DNA from: Methylotenera sp.
GTDB taxonomy: Bacteria; Pseudomonadota; Gammaproteobacteria; Burkholderiales; Methylophilaceae
Reading direction: 5' to 3'
NCBI RefSeq assembly: GCF_029946165.1
Contig: NZ_JAQSDZ010000001.1
Location: 1 to 64,000 of the forward strand
Length of the DNA: 64,000 bases
Shown here: one piece after another, positions 6,118 to 15,531 of the stretch
How positions within the stretch are numbered: position 1 is the first letter of the stretch
Layout of the letters: each line of letters starts with the position of its first letter
Made by a program: the position numbers and the translations under genes
The notes under the pieces: model-generated
Told to the model about the DNA's origin: nothing
Seen by the model: only the letters and a program-made list of their open reading frames with translations
Databases searched by the model: none

Positions 6118-8019
6118 TTAATGCAGAGTAACTTGCTCAACATCTAAAATGAAATGCTTTTCTAACCCCACTTTATGTTGCTGGCTATATTCTTCAACCC
6201 AAAGCTTCAATTCATTTTTGATGATTGCTTCATTCACATTTTCAGTGCCCTCTATCCACTTCAAGAGCTTACTTACCCAAGCAATATCAACCTCACGGGC
6301 TTGGGCTATACGCAATTTCTCATGTGGAGTTGGCATAGTATGCTCATCATCTGCAAGTAGCTCTTCGTAAAGTTTCTCGCCTGGTCGGAGCCCTACATAT
6401 TCGATTTTTATTTCATCGGCTTGAAGACCAGAAAGGCGAATCATGTCAGCGGCTAATGCTGCGATTTTAACGGGTTCACCCATATCAAGCACCATAATTT
6501 CTCCACCTTTACCCATTAAGCCAGCTTGTAATACTAACTGCGCCGCTTCTGGTATCGACATGAAATACCGAGTAATTTCAGGGTGAGTAATCGTGACTGG
6601 GCCACCTTTGGCAATTTGCTCTCTAAACTTAGGTATAACGCTACCACTACTACCTAGCACGTTACCAAAACGTACGATGACAAAACGTGTACCCATCTCT
6701 TCTCGTGCAAGCTTGACTTGTAAACCTTGGCAGACCATTTCAGCAAGACGTTTACTTGCCCCCATCACGTTGGTAGGATTGACCGCTTTATCCGTAGAAA
6801 TAAGGACAAACTTCTCAACTCCAGCTTCTTTACATGCATTGGCAATGGTGTGCGTACCAATCACATTATTTGAAAGTGCCTCCCAAACATTACCATTTTC
6901 CATCATTGGTACGTGCTTATAGGCTGCTGCATGAAACACCACTGCTGGTTGAAACTGTTCAAGCAAACTTTTAACGCGTTGTTTATTTTTAACGTCACCC
7001 GTCATAAAATGTAACTTAGTCGTAATCTTTAATGCATTAAGCTCTTGCTCCAACTGGTAAAGAGAAAACTCTGAAATGTCCAAACAAATCAATATGCTAG
7101 GATTAAACTTCAATACTTGCCGACAAAGCTCAGATCCAATTGATCCCCCTGCTCCGCTTACCAATACGGCATGTTCCGCAATCAAATGCTGCAAGCCTGA
7201 GTTATCGAGCAATACTGTATCACGGCCTAACAAATCTTCCACATCCACTTTGCGAACTTGAGAAACACTCACTTTACCGCTCATCAAATCATCAATAGCC
7301 GGCACAGTTAACACTTCTAAGCCTAGATTATTGGCTAAATCTATCGCGGAACGACGTTTTTGATGATGTTCAGAAGGCATCGCAACAATCACATGCTCAA
7401 CACCTAATCGTCGTCGAATATCGCCTAATGTTGCAATTGAGCCTAATACCTTAACGCCAAATATCTCGCGCCCCAGCATGGTTTTATCATCGTCAAGCAG
7501 ACCAACAACACGCCATTGAGTGCTCCGAGACAAATCTTTAAGCAAGGCCACCGCAGCATCGCCCGCACCTAATATTAACGTTGGCTTGCCTTGCGACAGC
7601 GCGATGCCATAAAGTGAGTGTTCTTTCCATGCTCGATAAGCAAAGCGGCTACCGCCCATCATCAACATTAGTAATAGTGGATCTAAAATCAATACAGAAC
7701 GGGGAATAACTATTGAACCACTCAACATGAATAGCAAGGCAGCAACTAAGATGGCAGCTGAAGCAACCGCAAATAAAATTCGTTTTAAATCTGACACGCT
7801 AGCAAAGCGCCACATGCCCCGATACAAACCATAAGCGACAAAAACGGCACCTTGTAATGTTGCAACCCATACGATGGATTGCAACATGTACTGAAGATGT
7901 AAAGGGGGGATGGCGAAGTTAAAGCGTAACAAGTACGCTGCAAACCAAACAAAAGCCGCTACTGCAATATCATGCAATAGCGCCAAAAAAGTAAGTGGAT
8001 TAATCAGTGATTTGGTCAT
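6118..8019 (-). CDS. Membrane-bound NDP-sugar 4,6-dehydratase/epimerase (WbpM/CapD/FlaA1 type)
   Basis: A 633-residue inner-membrane enzyme. Four to five hydrophobic helices fill roughly residues 10-120. A first Rossmann-like domain follows (LILGAGDAAVALLKDL), then an SDR domain with the NAD motif VSGAGGSIGSELCRQ and the active-site region STDKAVNPTNVMGASKR, as in WbpM, where Met-Lys replaces the usual Tyr-Lys. WbpM-type enzymes convert UDP-GlcNAc to a 4-keto-6-deoxy sugar, the route to FucNAc or QuiNAc. It is the last biosynthetic gene of the cluster and probably supplies the sugar loaded by the phosphoglycosyl transferase read before it. Full length. Confidence 0.88.
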   Translation of the reverse strand: MTKSLINPLTFLALLHDIAVAAFVWFAAYLLRFNFAIPPLHLQYMLQSIVWVATLQGAVFVAYGLYRGMWRFASVSDLKRILFAVASAAILVAALLFMLSGSIVIPRSVLILDPLLLMLMMGGSRFAYRAWKEHSLYGIALSQGKPTLILGAGDAAVALLKDLSRSTQWRVVGLLDDDKTMLGREIFGVKVLGSIATLGDIRRRLGVEHVIVAMPSEHHQKRRSAIDLANNLGLEVLTVPAIDDLMSGKVSVSQVRKVDVEDLLGRDTVLLDNSGLQHLIAEHAVLVSGAGGSIGSELCRQVLKFNPSILICLDISEFSLYQLEQELNALKITTKLHFMTGDVKNKQRVKSLLEQFQPAVVFHAAAYKHVPMMENGNVWEALSNNVIGTHTIANACKEAGVEKFVLISTDKAVNPTNVMGASKRLAEMVCQGLQVKLAREEMGTRFVIVRFGNVLGSSGSVIPKFREQIAKGGPVTITHPEITRYFMSIPEAAQLVLQAGLMGKGGEIMVLDMGEPVKIAALAADMIRLSGLQADEIKIEYVGLRPGEKLYEELLADDEHTMPTPHEKLRIAQAREVDIAWVSKLLKWIEGTENVNEAIIKNELKLWVEEYSQQHKVGLEKHFILDVEQVTLH

Positions 8020-8131
8020 TTAGTTAGGTTGTTAGAGTATTTAACTTTGTATTCTTAGATTTTTTACATTGTATCAACATAACATCACTAAAATATAATA
8101 TTGCCCTCACAAAGCATATCTGAGTCTGATA

Positions 8132-8695
8132 CTAATGCTGAATACCATCCCTACGCAGTACTTTCAAAAACGTTAAAAATATAATTTTTAAATCTAGTAA
8201 AAAAGACTGCTTGTGCAAGTACTCTACATCAAGTTTTACTTTAATTGGAATAGGTAACTCGTCTCGACCATTAATCTGCGCCCAACCAGTTAAACCAGGT
8301 AACAATTTATCAACACCATACTCTGTTCTTAATGCTACCAAGTCATCTTGATTAAACAATGCAGGGCGTGGCCCCACAAAACTCATATCACCCTTAATAA
8401 TACTCCAAAGTTGTGGCAATTCATCTAAGCTAGATTTGCGCAGAAATGATCCTATAGGTGTCAAAAATCGTTCAGGATTATTAAGTAAATGTGTTGCAAG
8501 GGCAGGTGTATTGACGCGCATCGAGCGAAACTTTGGCATTTTAAATATTTTATTATCACGGCCTACACGATCTGACCAATACAAAATTGGCCCTGCAGAA
8601 GTGATGCGTACCAATACCATGACTGTTAAAATAGGCAAAACCATTATTAAAAAGGCAATGCAGGCTAAACATAAATCAACAAACCGCTTAATCAT
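8132..8695 (-). CDS. Bacterial sugar transferase (monotopic phosphoglycosyl transferase)
   Basis: An enzyme of 187 residues that moves a sugar-1-phosphate onto undecaprenyl phosphate, the first step of repeat-unit assembly. It has an N-terminal hydrophobic hairpin (about residues 5-28), then KFRSMR, SLDELPQLW with the catalytic Asp-Glu pair, SFVGPRP, and PGLTGWAQINGR, all hallmarks of the PglC/WcaJ/WbaP catalytic domain. At this length it is the short form without extra transmembrane helices. The ATG at 8695 is chosen because AAGGA lies 7 nt upstream and it overlaps the preceding gene by 8 bp; the longer ORF to 8713 lacks this. The sugar is unknown. Confidence 0.9.
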   Translation of the reverse strand: MIKRFVDLCLACIAFLIMVLPILTVMVLVRITSAGPILYWSDRVGRDNKIFKMPKFRSMRVNTPALATHLLNNPERFLTPIGSFLRKSSLDELPQLWSIIKGDMSFVGPRPALFNQDDLVALRTEYGVDKLLPGLTGWAQINGRDELPIPIKVKLDVEYLHKQSFLLDLKIIFLTFLKVLRRDGIQH

Positions 8696-9635
8696 ACGAT
8701 TTTCCTTGCACAATAACCTTCAAGCCTTCATCTACAGAAAATGGCGGCACCCAACCTAATTCACGGCGAATTTTACTGCTATCCACTTGAAGAGATCCAA
8801 CGATGCGAGCAATTTGATCTGACTTACCCACCAAACGCCCAGCAAGCTTCAACAATGCAACAGGGAAAGGAAACAATCGGGGGCTTTTATCCATAGCCAG
8901 CGATAATTTCTTTAGTAAATCTGAAGTGGAGATATCTTCACCATCGCTCACTAAATACGTTTGCCCCGCAGCCGCTGGGTGTGTTGCACATAAGATCAAA
9001 GCGTCAACTAAGTTTTCAATGTAAATTAAACTACGTCTATTTGTAACAGATGCAAATGGAAGTGGTAAACCACGAGCGAGCACTGACAGCATTTGCGCAA
9101 AATTACCTTTTACGCCAGCTCCATAGACCAAAGGTGGACGCACAACTACAACTTCAAGCCCAGTCTCTTTTGCTATTTTATGTAATGCTTGTTCAGCCTC
9201 CCACTTAGAAACCCCATAAGGATCTTGCGGTGCAGGTACATCTTGCTCACAATAAATATGATTACCAGAAGTTTCTTCGCCATGCACTTTAATAGAGCTA
9301 ACGTACACAAAACGTTTAACACCTGCTTTAGCTGCACAACGCGCCAAACGCTCAGTTCCCACTACATTCAATCGGCGAAACTCCGCTAAAGGGTTATTAG
9401 AGGTCTCTTGCATCACATGTACTCGGGCGGCAAGGTGAACCACGACATCGCAACCTTCTAAAGCTAATGTCCAATCAGTCGTACCTCCAATATCACCAAC
9501 CAAAATATTGTTAATGCTATGCAATAAAGCAGAGTTAGTCCGTGTGACTCCAAGAACATTTAAACCACGTGTAATAGCCTCAGCATAGAATGCCTGTCCG
9601 ACAAATCCATTAGCACCAGTCAAAAGAATTTTCAT
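8688..9635 (-). CDS. SDR-family NAD-dependent epimerase/reductase
   Basis: A 315-residue extended SDR. The NAD motif GANGFVGQ is at residues 7-14, the segment VVVHLAARVHV follows, and the catalytic YGVSK (Tyr-x3-Lys) is near residue 140. RSLIYIENLVDAL and the C-terminal half resemble WbpV-type enzymes, which reduce 4-keto-6-deoxy sugars beside a WbpM dehydratase and a small sugar transferase. The order here (this gene, sugar transferase, dehydratase) is the same functional module, so a UDP-FucNAc or UDP-QuiNAc step is a reasonable inference. The start overlaps the preceding glycosyltransferase by 4 bp. Confidence 0.82.
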   Translation of the reverse strand: MKILLTGANGFVGQAFYAEAITRGLNVLGVTRTNSALLHSINNILVGDIGGTTDWTLALEGCDVVVHLAARVHVMQETSNNPLAEFRRLNVVGTERLARCAAKAGVKRFVYVSSIKVHGEETSGNHIYCEQDVPAPQDPYGVSKWEAEQALHKIAKETGLEVVVVRPPLVYGAGVKGNFAQMLSVLARGLPLPFASVTNRRSLIYIENLVDALILCATHPAAAGQTYLVSDGEDISTSDLLKKLSLAMDKSPRLFPFPVALLKLAGRLVGKSDQIARIVGSLQVDSSKIRRELGWVPPFSVDEGLKVIVQGKSYD

Positions 9636-10795
9636 CCTAGCATCCGCGTGTGCTCTAGATATATCTCTTTTAGTGCATTGAATAAAATATCTGCAGTGAA
9701 ATACTTATGCACTCTTAATCTTGCACGCTCACCCAATTGCACTGCTTGGGCTGGGCTTTCTATCAAGGTGCACATTAACTGGGTTAACTGCTCAATATCA
9801 CCAACTGGAAAAAGTATGCCCGTTTTACCATTTTCAATAGCATCAACCAAGCCAGCAATGTTTGATCCAATAGTAGGAACACCAATTGCTGCAGCATCAA
9901 TCACAATGCTACCGAAACCCTCTCGATAGCTAGGTAAACAGAGAACATCACTAATTGCTAAATATAATTCATGATTAACTACTCTTCCGATATTCAGAAC
10001 GTGATCTTGAAAAATAGAGTTTGAATTAAGCACTTTTTCAACTTCACCATTAGACTCATCGGGTCCGACAAACAACAGTTTTGCTTGTGAGTATTTTTGA
10101 GCAACGATAGCGAACGCACGTAAAACATCGACAGCGCCTTTATCAAGACTCTTACGAGCTATAAAAGCAAAAATGAAATCTGTATCCAGAATACCAAACT
10201 GTGCCTGTAAGGCTTTTACTTGACTAGGAACCAATTGACTATCGAATCTTTGAATATCAACTCCAGAAAGAGACCCCCTGGACAAAACAGGTAAAGGTTT
10301 ACCATTCAGAGAAATATTATTTTTATATAAAAATTCAGATTGCGATGGACTGTCCGACAAACATACAGTGTTAAGTAAAACAATGAGTTTATCTAAAACT
10401 CTAAGAAATAAACGCACCAACCCTCTTTTGTTAGCCCAAACCTGGCCAGTAAATGTATGTATACGAACTGGAGTGCTACATATGAACCCAGCCAATGCGC
10501 AAATCAATCCAGCTTTAGGCATTATAGAATGTAGAATATCAGGCTTGTATTGATGAATCAGCTTACAAAGACTAAGTAATGCAGAAAAATCAGAAAAGAT
10601 ATTTACCTTTCTTGTAAGCTCAATATCGACCCACTTTATTTCTGGATAATCCAGCCTGTAAATCGACACCCCTTGGCCTGCAACACACACATCAAAGTCT
10701 TTAGTAAGTCTCTTAAGGGTATTAGCTAAATGCCAAGGTATACATTCTGAGGTTGTCACCACTCTCAAAACTTTTATACGTTTCTGATTAGTCAT
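9632..10795 (-). CDS. Glycosyltransferase family 4 (group 1)
   Basis: A GT-B fold glycosyltransferase of 387 residues. KVLRVVTTSECIPWHLANTL forms the acceptor-side N-terminus, FAFIARKSLDKGAVDVLRAF opens the donor-side domain, and the E-x7-E donor motif is in SYREGFGSIVIDAAAIGVPTI. It is a cytoplasmic enzyme that adds a sugar to the lipid-linked repeat unit; the donor is unknown. The ATG at 10795 overlaps the preceding gene end by 8 bp and gives the usual family N-terminus; the longer ORF to 10876 would add a hydrophobic stretch encoded inside the preceding gene. Confidence 0.85.
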   Translation of the reverse strand: MTNQKRIKVLRVVTTSECIPWHLANTLKRLTKDFDVCVAGQGVSIYRLDYPEIKWVDIELTRKVNIFSDFSALLSLCKLIHQYKPDILHSIMPKAGLICALAGFICSTPVRIHTFTGQVWANKRGLVRLFLRVLDKLIVLLNTVCLSDSPSQSEFLYKNNISLNGKPLPVLSRGSLSGVDIQRFDSQLVPSQVKALQAQFGILDTDFIFAFIARKSLDKGAVDVLRAFAIVAQKYSQAKLLFVGPDESNGEVEKVLNSNSIFQDHVLNIGRVVNHELYLAISDVLCLPSYREGFGSIVIDAAAIGVPTIGSNIAGLVDAIENGKTGILFPVGDIEQLTQLMCTLIESPAQAVQLGERARLRVHKYFTADILFNALKEIYLEHTRMLG

Positions 10796-11735
10796 GTCGC
10801 TTAATCCAAGCATCAACCATTTCTTTAAAACCATCCTTAATAGAAATACGGTTGCAATAGCCAATATCAGTAGCAATTGACTTTGATGAATATATTACCC
10901 TACCAGTAACTGCATCAATTCTAGACTGCTTGAGCGGCGAACCTGGAATTTTCTCAGCGATACTAGCTATTAACTGCAGCACTGTCTCAGGAAACCTTAA
11001 TTTTGGATAAGGCTTATCCAAAGACTCAGCGATAATCTCAACTAACTCTTCTATAGTGCAATAATCAGAAACAATATACGTTAACGGGTTTCGATATAAG
11101 GGCACAGATGCACACAACATAAGTGCATCTATTACATTGTCTACATGCACATAATTTACTATTGAGCCTTTTTTTCCAACATAAAAAAATAGCCCACGAT
11201 TAATAATTGATATAAGCTGAAATAATGATTGATTAGGCATATCTGCACCATATACATTTGATGGCCTCAGAATAACAGCGGGCATGCTATTACTTACAGA
11301 ATATTCTGTTACCAACCTATCTGCCTCAGTTTTGGACTTCTCATAAAGATTGTTAGGTCTTAATATACTTTGCTCATTAATCAGCGACTCTAGCTTTGCA
11401 CCATAAACGCCAGTGCTACTTAACTGTACCCACCGACCAACTTTACCTTGTGCTATGTCAAGCAGGTTTTGTGTTCCTTTTACATTAACCTTCCACATTA
11501 GAGCCTCGTCTTGCAGCTCTGCTGCCAGATGGTAAATCACATCAGCACCTTCAACGAAGCTATATAAAGCCTTATTAGGCTCGGCCAAATCGGAGAGATG
11601 CCCTTCAGCTCCATCGAAGAGATCAAGTGACTGTGGATTTCTGGTTAAAAATCTAACTTTATGCTTAAGCGCTAAATGCTTCTGCACGAGTCTCTTACCT
11701 ATAAAACCAGTAGCCCCTGTAATAGCGACAATCAT
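10788..11735 (-). CDS. SDR-family NAD-dependent epimerase/dehydratase
   Basis: A 315-residue extended SDR with the NAD motif GATGFIGKR at residues 7-15, HLAAELQDE, the catalytic Ser-Ser-Thr region QLSSTGVYGA, and YEKSK as the Tyr-x3-Lys pair. It probably modifies a nucleotide sugar (epimerisation, reduction or dehydration), but the sequence gives no specificity. It is diverged from the other SDR of the cluster, with more AT-rich codons. It is tightly packed with the GT4 gene (8-bp overlap), arguing for one operon. Confidence 0.8.
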   Translation of the reverse strand: MIVAITGATGFIGKRLVQKHLALKHKVRFLTRNPQSLDLFDGAEGHLSDLAEPNKALYSFVEGADVIYHLAAELQDEALMWKVNVKGTQNLLDIAQGKVGRWVQLSSTGVYGAKLESLINEQSILRPNNLYEKSKTEADRLVTEYSVSNSMPAVILRPSNVYGADMPNQSLFQLISIINRGLFFYVGKKGSIVNYVHVDNVIDALMLCASVPLYRNPLTYIVSDYCTIEELVEIIAESLDKPYPKLRFPETVLQLIASIAEKIPGSPLKQSRIDAVTGRVIYSSKSIATDIGYCNRISIKDGFKEMVDAWIKRHD

Positions 11736-11776
11736 AATTGCGTGTATATTCCGAAGGTAATTAAAATTACGCGATA

Positions 11777-12703
11777 TTAATATCTATTCATCAAAATAAG
11801 TAATTTCAAAATTAGGTTATCCAAAATACTTTGGCGCCAGATTTTTCTATTAAATACTAATCTAAATCGCCCTAGAAATAGTTTTTTTGCTCCCAAAAAC
11901 TCTAGAAGCAAAGCTTTTGCTTCATCTGAAAGAACTTCACTATATCTCTCTAAAAAAGTCTCTGCCTGATCGCTAAATCTAAAAACACCATGCTTAAACA
12001 AACTAAAGCGCTTCACTCGCCGTATATAGCTATCCCATACCGAAGTTGCAGCACCTATGGCATTGTTTGAATGCTGCCTATAACGCATAGTAGATTGGTC
12101 ATCAAAGAGCACTTCACCAAAACATGAGATCACAAGATAACACCATGAGTCATGCATCAAACATCGATCAGGTAGTGACTTTATTATCAAATCTCTTGCA
12201 CTCTTATTAAGAACTACAGTACATCCCGTAGCAATATTTTCAACTAATGCGTTACCAAACCCAATTTTTTCAGGCTGAGGAGATAATTTGATAAATTGAT
12301 TATTCGCATCAACATAATCAAGCCTAGAAAAGTACATAGCTGGAATATCTTCAGGTAGCGATCCAAGTGCTAAAACGGCCCTCTCCAGCTTATCTCTATT
12401 CCAAATATCATCTTGATCGCAAAATGCATAAAACCCAGCATCGCCAGAAATATCTAGCAAGCTAAAAAAGCTCGCTGCAGGCCCTATATTTGCATCAGGC
12501 CTTTGCAAAAAAATCCTATTTTCAGAAGCCACTTGTTGCAGAATACCGTACGTTGAATCTGATGAACCGTCGTCCCTCACAAAAATTCTAATATTTTCGT
12601 ATGTTTGTTGGTATAAACTTTGTAACTGCTCATGTAAATATGCTTCACCGTTATAAGTAGATAGAAGCACATTGACTTGATTAGATGAGTCGGCATTTAA
12701 CAT
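11777..12703 (-). CDS. Glycosyltransferase family 2
   Basis: A 308-residue GT-A fold enzyme. The N-terminus VNVLLSTYNGEAYLHEQL and VRDDGSSDSTY are the GT2 nucleotide-binding signature, and FCDQDDIWNRDKL carries the metal-binding Asp residues. The pattern is closest to rhamnosyltransferase-like enzymes (RfbF/WbbL type), but sugar specificity cannot be read from it. It lies in the polysaccharide operon with 41- and 12-bp gaps to its neighbours. Confidence 0.85.
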   Translation of the reverse strand: MLNADSSNQVNVLLSTYNGEAYLHEQLQSLYQQTYENIRIFVRDDGSSDSTYGILQQVASENRIFLQRPDANIGPAASFFSLLDISGDAGFYAFCDQDDIWNRDKLERAVLALGSLPEDIPAMYFSRLDYVDANNQFIKLSPQPEKIGFGNALVENIATGCTVVLNKSARDLIIKSLPDRCLMHDSWCYLVISCFGEVLFDDQSTMRYRQHSNNAIGAATSVWDSYIRRVKRFSLFKHGVFRFSDQAETFLERYSEVLSDEAKALLLEFLGAKKLFLGRFRLVFNRKIWRQSILDNLILKLLILMNRY

Positions 12704-12715
12704 AAAGAGGTTAAT

Positions 12716-13558
12716 TTAAGTTGATGCGTAAAGTAACACTCTCGGCCCATTTCGTTCCGAGCGTTTTTCAACGATTTCCACATTATCAAATCCGCATTGT
12801 TTTAAACAAGCAACAATATCATCTAGCAACAACCATTTAGAGTGGTCATACATTCCAGAAAAAGACTCTTTCTTGCCATATTCCATATAGCGCTTATACG
12901 AATACTCTCGACCATCAACAATATATGAACTGTCAGCTTCTTCAGATAAAGAATAGTGAGTATCAAGCATGACACCCTTTTTTACGTAATGCTTCAATGC
13001 CAGCAAATGGCTTATTGGATCTCTCAAATGATATAAAACACCTACATGGTGGATAAAATCACAAGCCAGTAAAGAATAATCTTGAGATTTTAATTCAACA
13101 TCACATTTAAAAACAGCAGGGCTCTTTTCATGCATTCCACAACGCACTATGGTTTTTACGACATGGTCCATTCTAGAATCCACAGCCGTTACTTTGCCAG
13201 CGTACTGCAGTAAACCTAGTGTATGAACGCCTTCAAAACATCCAACCTCAAGTACGTGTTGACCGTTTAAATTAAACCGCTGATGCATCGCTACAATTCG
13301 CTTATCGGGTATTTCTTGTGGCTCAATACGTTTAGAACCCCAAGCAACCATACCAAACCTTCGACCATTTGCATCTGAAATAAAGCTATTCCAATCCAGC
13401 AGGCCATTCAATTCACTTAAGTCTTCATCAGACAAATTATCCACATAACTTTTGAGCCCAGGCTTATAACCATTGAGTGGTAATTTCTTTGCCAGGGATA
13501 TTTTCTGAAACTTCCGTATTTTTCCTAAGATAAAACCTTTTACTCTTGAGAAACTCAT
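12716..13558 (-). CDS. Class I SAM-dependent methyltransferase
   Basis: A 280-residue protein with the SAM motif I VLEVGCFEGVHTLG, then VTAVDSRMDH (motif II acidic end) and CDFIHHVGVLYHLRDP, which resembles the CmoB/DUF1698-type segment. In a polysaccharide cluster it most likely methylates a sugar or caps a chain; a tRNA-modifying function is less likely from context. The ATG at 13558 is preceded by AAGGA at 10 nt; the frame stays open to 13633 (TTG/ATG), but that would add a hydrophobic stretch unlike the family. Confidence 0.7.
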   Translation of the reverse strand: MSFSRVKGFILGKIRKFQKISLAKKLPLNGYKPGLKSYVDNLSDEDLSELNGLLDWNSFISDANGRRFGMVAWGSKRIEPQEIPDKRIVAMHQRFNLNGQHVLEVGCFEGVHTLGLLQYAGKVTAVDSRMDHVVKTIVRCGMHEKSPAVFKCDVELKSQDYSLLACDFIHHVGVLYHLRDPISHLLALKHYVKKGVMLDTHYSLSEEADSSYIVDGREYSYKRYMEYGKKESFSGMYDHSKWLLLDDIVACLKQCGFDNVEIVEKRSERNGPRVLLYAST

Positions 13559-13633
13559 AACATTACAATCCTTAATTAAAATCAAACTACTGTTCAACAA
13601 GAGTGTAGTGAAAAAACCACTAACAAACATCAA

Positions 13634-14470
13634 TCATGTTTTTGCAACTAAAAGCTTAGCAAAACTTGTCTTACCTACTAAATCTAGAAATGAAGTTAAA
13701 TTCTTCTTATTATCTTCATTTATAGCTATTAATAATTTAAAGTTGGGTGATTTTAACTGCAACGCATAAACCGCAGTCATACTCTCCCCTACTATTAATG
13801 TACCTTGATATGTTTTAATCGAATCTTCAAGTGCAAAATCAGATCCTATAATAGACGGACAGCTTTCAAAGGCTTTGACATTTTTATTTGGATTAGAATG
13901 CTTCACTAAAAGGACTCTTGAAGCACTTAAATCAGGCAATATTACTGACCCAATACCTGGCGACTCTACTAAAACCACATCAAAATCACTTAGATCTATT
14001 TTTTGTTTACTACTTCTAGCAATCTCTTCAAGTTCACACACATTAATCAAGTTAAACCCGCTAAGCCATGTGGCAAGCTTAGCATCATAATTGAAGGTGT
14101 AATAATTGCTGTCTGACTTAAAATCTGAAACGACAATATTTCTTGGAAACTCTCTGAAAGTATCAAGACCATCATCTATCACAGACAATTTTTTTGCGTA
14201 CTTTGAATAAGTCCTTATCAGTCGACCACCTCTAAAATGAGGAACGCATATTTCAAATGGTGGAACGAAACAGCTTTTAAATAGATAGGTAATAAAAGTA
14301 CATCTAGAATATGGAATCAAGTTGAAATTGTTAAATCTAGTCACATCACACCTAATTGGGTCGTAGAAAATTATTGTTTTAGTTGTTCGTTTATCTTTAT
14401 CTGCCAAATTAACTGCGATAATAAGTGATATATGATTTGCACAAAAAATTACTCTCCTCTTCAGTAACAT
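13634..14470 (-). CDS. Unrecognised protein of polysaccharide cluster, possible GT52/polysialyltransferase-like
   Basis: A 278-residue protein that I do not recognise firmly. It begins with a short beta-like stretch (RRVIFCANHISLIIAVNLA) and contains KKLSVIDDGLDTFREFPRN, reminiscent of the acidic-Asp-Gly motif in GT52 and polysialyltransferase-like enzymes, where the chain also starts with a Rossmann-like half. There is no DxD, no clear membrane helix and no signal peptide. It is AT-rich with frequent ATA codons, like its upstream neighbour. Context strongly suggests a glycosyltransferase; the family is a guess. Confidence 0.5.
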   Translation of the reverse strand: MLLKRRVIFCANHISLIIAVNLADKDKRTTKTIIFYDPIRCDVTRFNNFNLIPYSRCTFITYLFKSCFVPPFEICVPHFRGGRLIRTYSKYAKKLSVIDDGLDTFREFPRNIVVSDFKSDSNYYTFNYDAKLATWLSGFNLINVCELEEIARSSKQKIDLSDFDVVLVESPGIGSVILPDLSASRVLLVKHSNPNKNVKAFESCPSIIGSDFALEDSIKTYQGTLIVGESMTAVYALQLKSPNFKLLIAINEDNKKNLTSFLDLVGKTSFAKLLVAKT

Positions 14471-14474
14471 AATA

Positions 14475-15521
14475 CTAATTCTTAGAAATAGCTAACAAGC
14501 ACTCTTGCCAACTATCAACAACTTTAGAAAGAGAAAAGTTTTGCTCCAGAATTAGCTTGCACTCTTTTATTCCTTGATCTCTATTTTCTTGATTTAACAT
14601 AAAAGACTCCATACCATCTAACCAATCATCAAGAACAACATCATCTCTGAATGCCTCATAGCTCGGGATGCTAGTTGCTACAACTTGCAAATTATGAACA
14701 ATAGCAGTAGCTAATCGATTATTAGTCTTACATATAGTAAAAGGATTAACACTGATTGGAATTATTGCAATGTCATTATTAAACATAACTCTACTAAACG
14801 TATAGTAATTCCAATCGACGTAAATAGAGGGTACAGAAAGTTGTTTTGCAATATCCTTATACTTACTCTTACTATTACTCACAATGGTTAAAGAAATTGG
14901 TGAAAAGTTATGATGCGCTAATAATTGATCTTTAATTAATAAAATGTCTTCCATACCTCCAGCAGCATTATTACCTCCATGATTGCCAAACCATATCAAC
15001 TTTCTTCCCTTTTGAATATGTAATGACCTAAGTTTTTTCTTGTAAAAATACAGTTCCAATTCACAATATGGATGGGAAATTTTAGTAAAAAAATCCGGCT
15101 CAAATGGCAGTTCTGTTGAATCCCCTATCACTTTAACTTCAATAGCTTTAATTGAGATCTCTTGCAATACTATATTTGCCAGAGCTTCTGAAGAACATAT
15201 AACAACATCAACTGCTAGTATTGCATCTCTTAACAACCCTGCTCGGTCAGACCAAATATTAGAATTATTGTCATAGTAAAAATGGTTATCACATATATCT
15301 AAAACCAATTTAGCTCCATATTTACTTCGTAAGCTTATCGCCGTTTTGAGAGTACGTGCATCATAACGCTTAGAAAGCACCAATACTTTTGGCTGAACGC
15401 GTGTATGATAGAAACCAGCACTAAGCCCTCTTTTCTGAAGAGTCTCAACAATTTGCAAACAACGTAATCGATAACTTGCAACCTTTTTATTTCTAATGTG
15501 TGGCCAAAAAACAATATCCAT
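14475..15521 (-). CDS. Putative GT-B glycosyltransferase
   Basis: A 348-residue protein with the look of a two-domain GT-B enzyme. The N-terminal part (MDIVFWPHIRNKKVASYRLR) matches proteins that bind a sugar acceptor, and IWFGNHGGNNAAGGMEDILL opens the second half. ADVAIIPI-like text appears as NDIAIIPISVNPFTICKTNNR, where group 1 enzymes have the donor-binding segment. The Glu-x7-Glu motif is not clear, so donor type is unknown. It lies 4 bp from the next gene of the operon. The codons are unusually AT-rich, consistent with lateral exchange common in such clusters. Confidence 0.65.
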   Translation of the reverse strand: MDIVFWPHIRNKKVASYRLRCLQIVETLQKRGLSAGFYHTRVQPKVLVLSKRYDARTLKTAISLRSKYGAKLVLDICDNHFYYDNNSNIWSDRAGLLRDAILAVDVVICSSEALANIVLQEISIKAIEVKVIGDSTELPFEPDFFTKISHPYCELELYFYKKKLRSLHIQKGRKLIWFGNHGGNNAAGGMEDILLIKDQLLAHHNFSPISLTIVSNSKSKYKDIAKQLSVPSIYVDWNYYTFSRVMFNNDIAIIPISVNPFTICKTNNRLATAIVHNLQVVATSIPSYEAFRDDVVLDDWLDGMESFMLNQENRDQGIKECKLILEQNFSLSKVVDSWQECLLAISKN

Positions 15522-15531
15522 TTATATTCTC

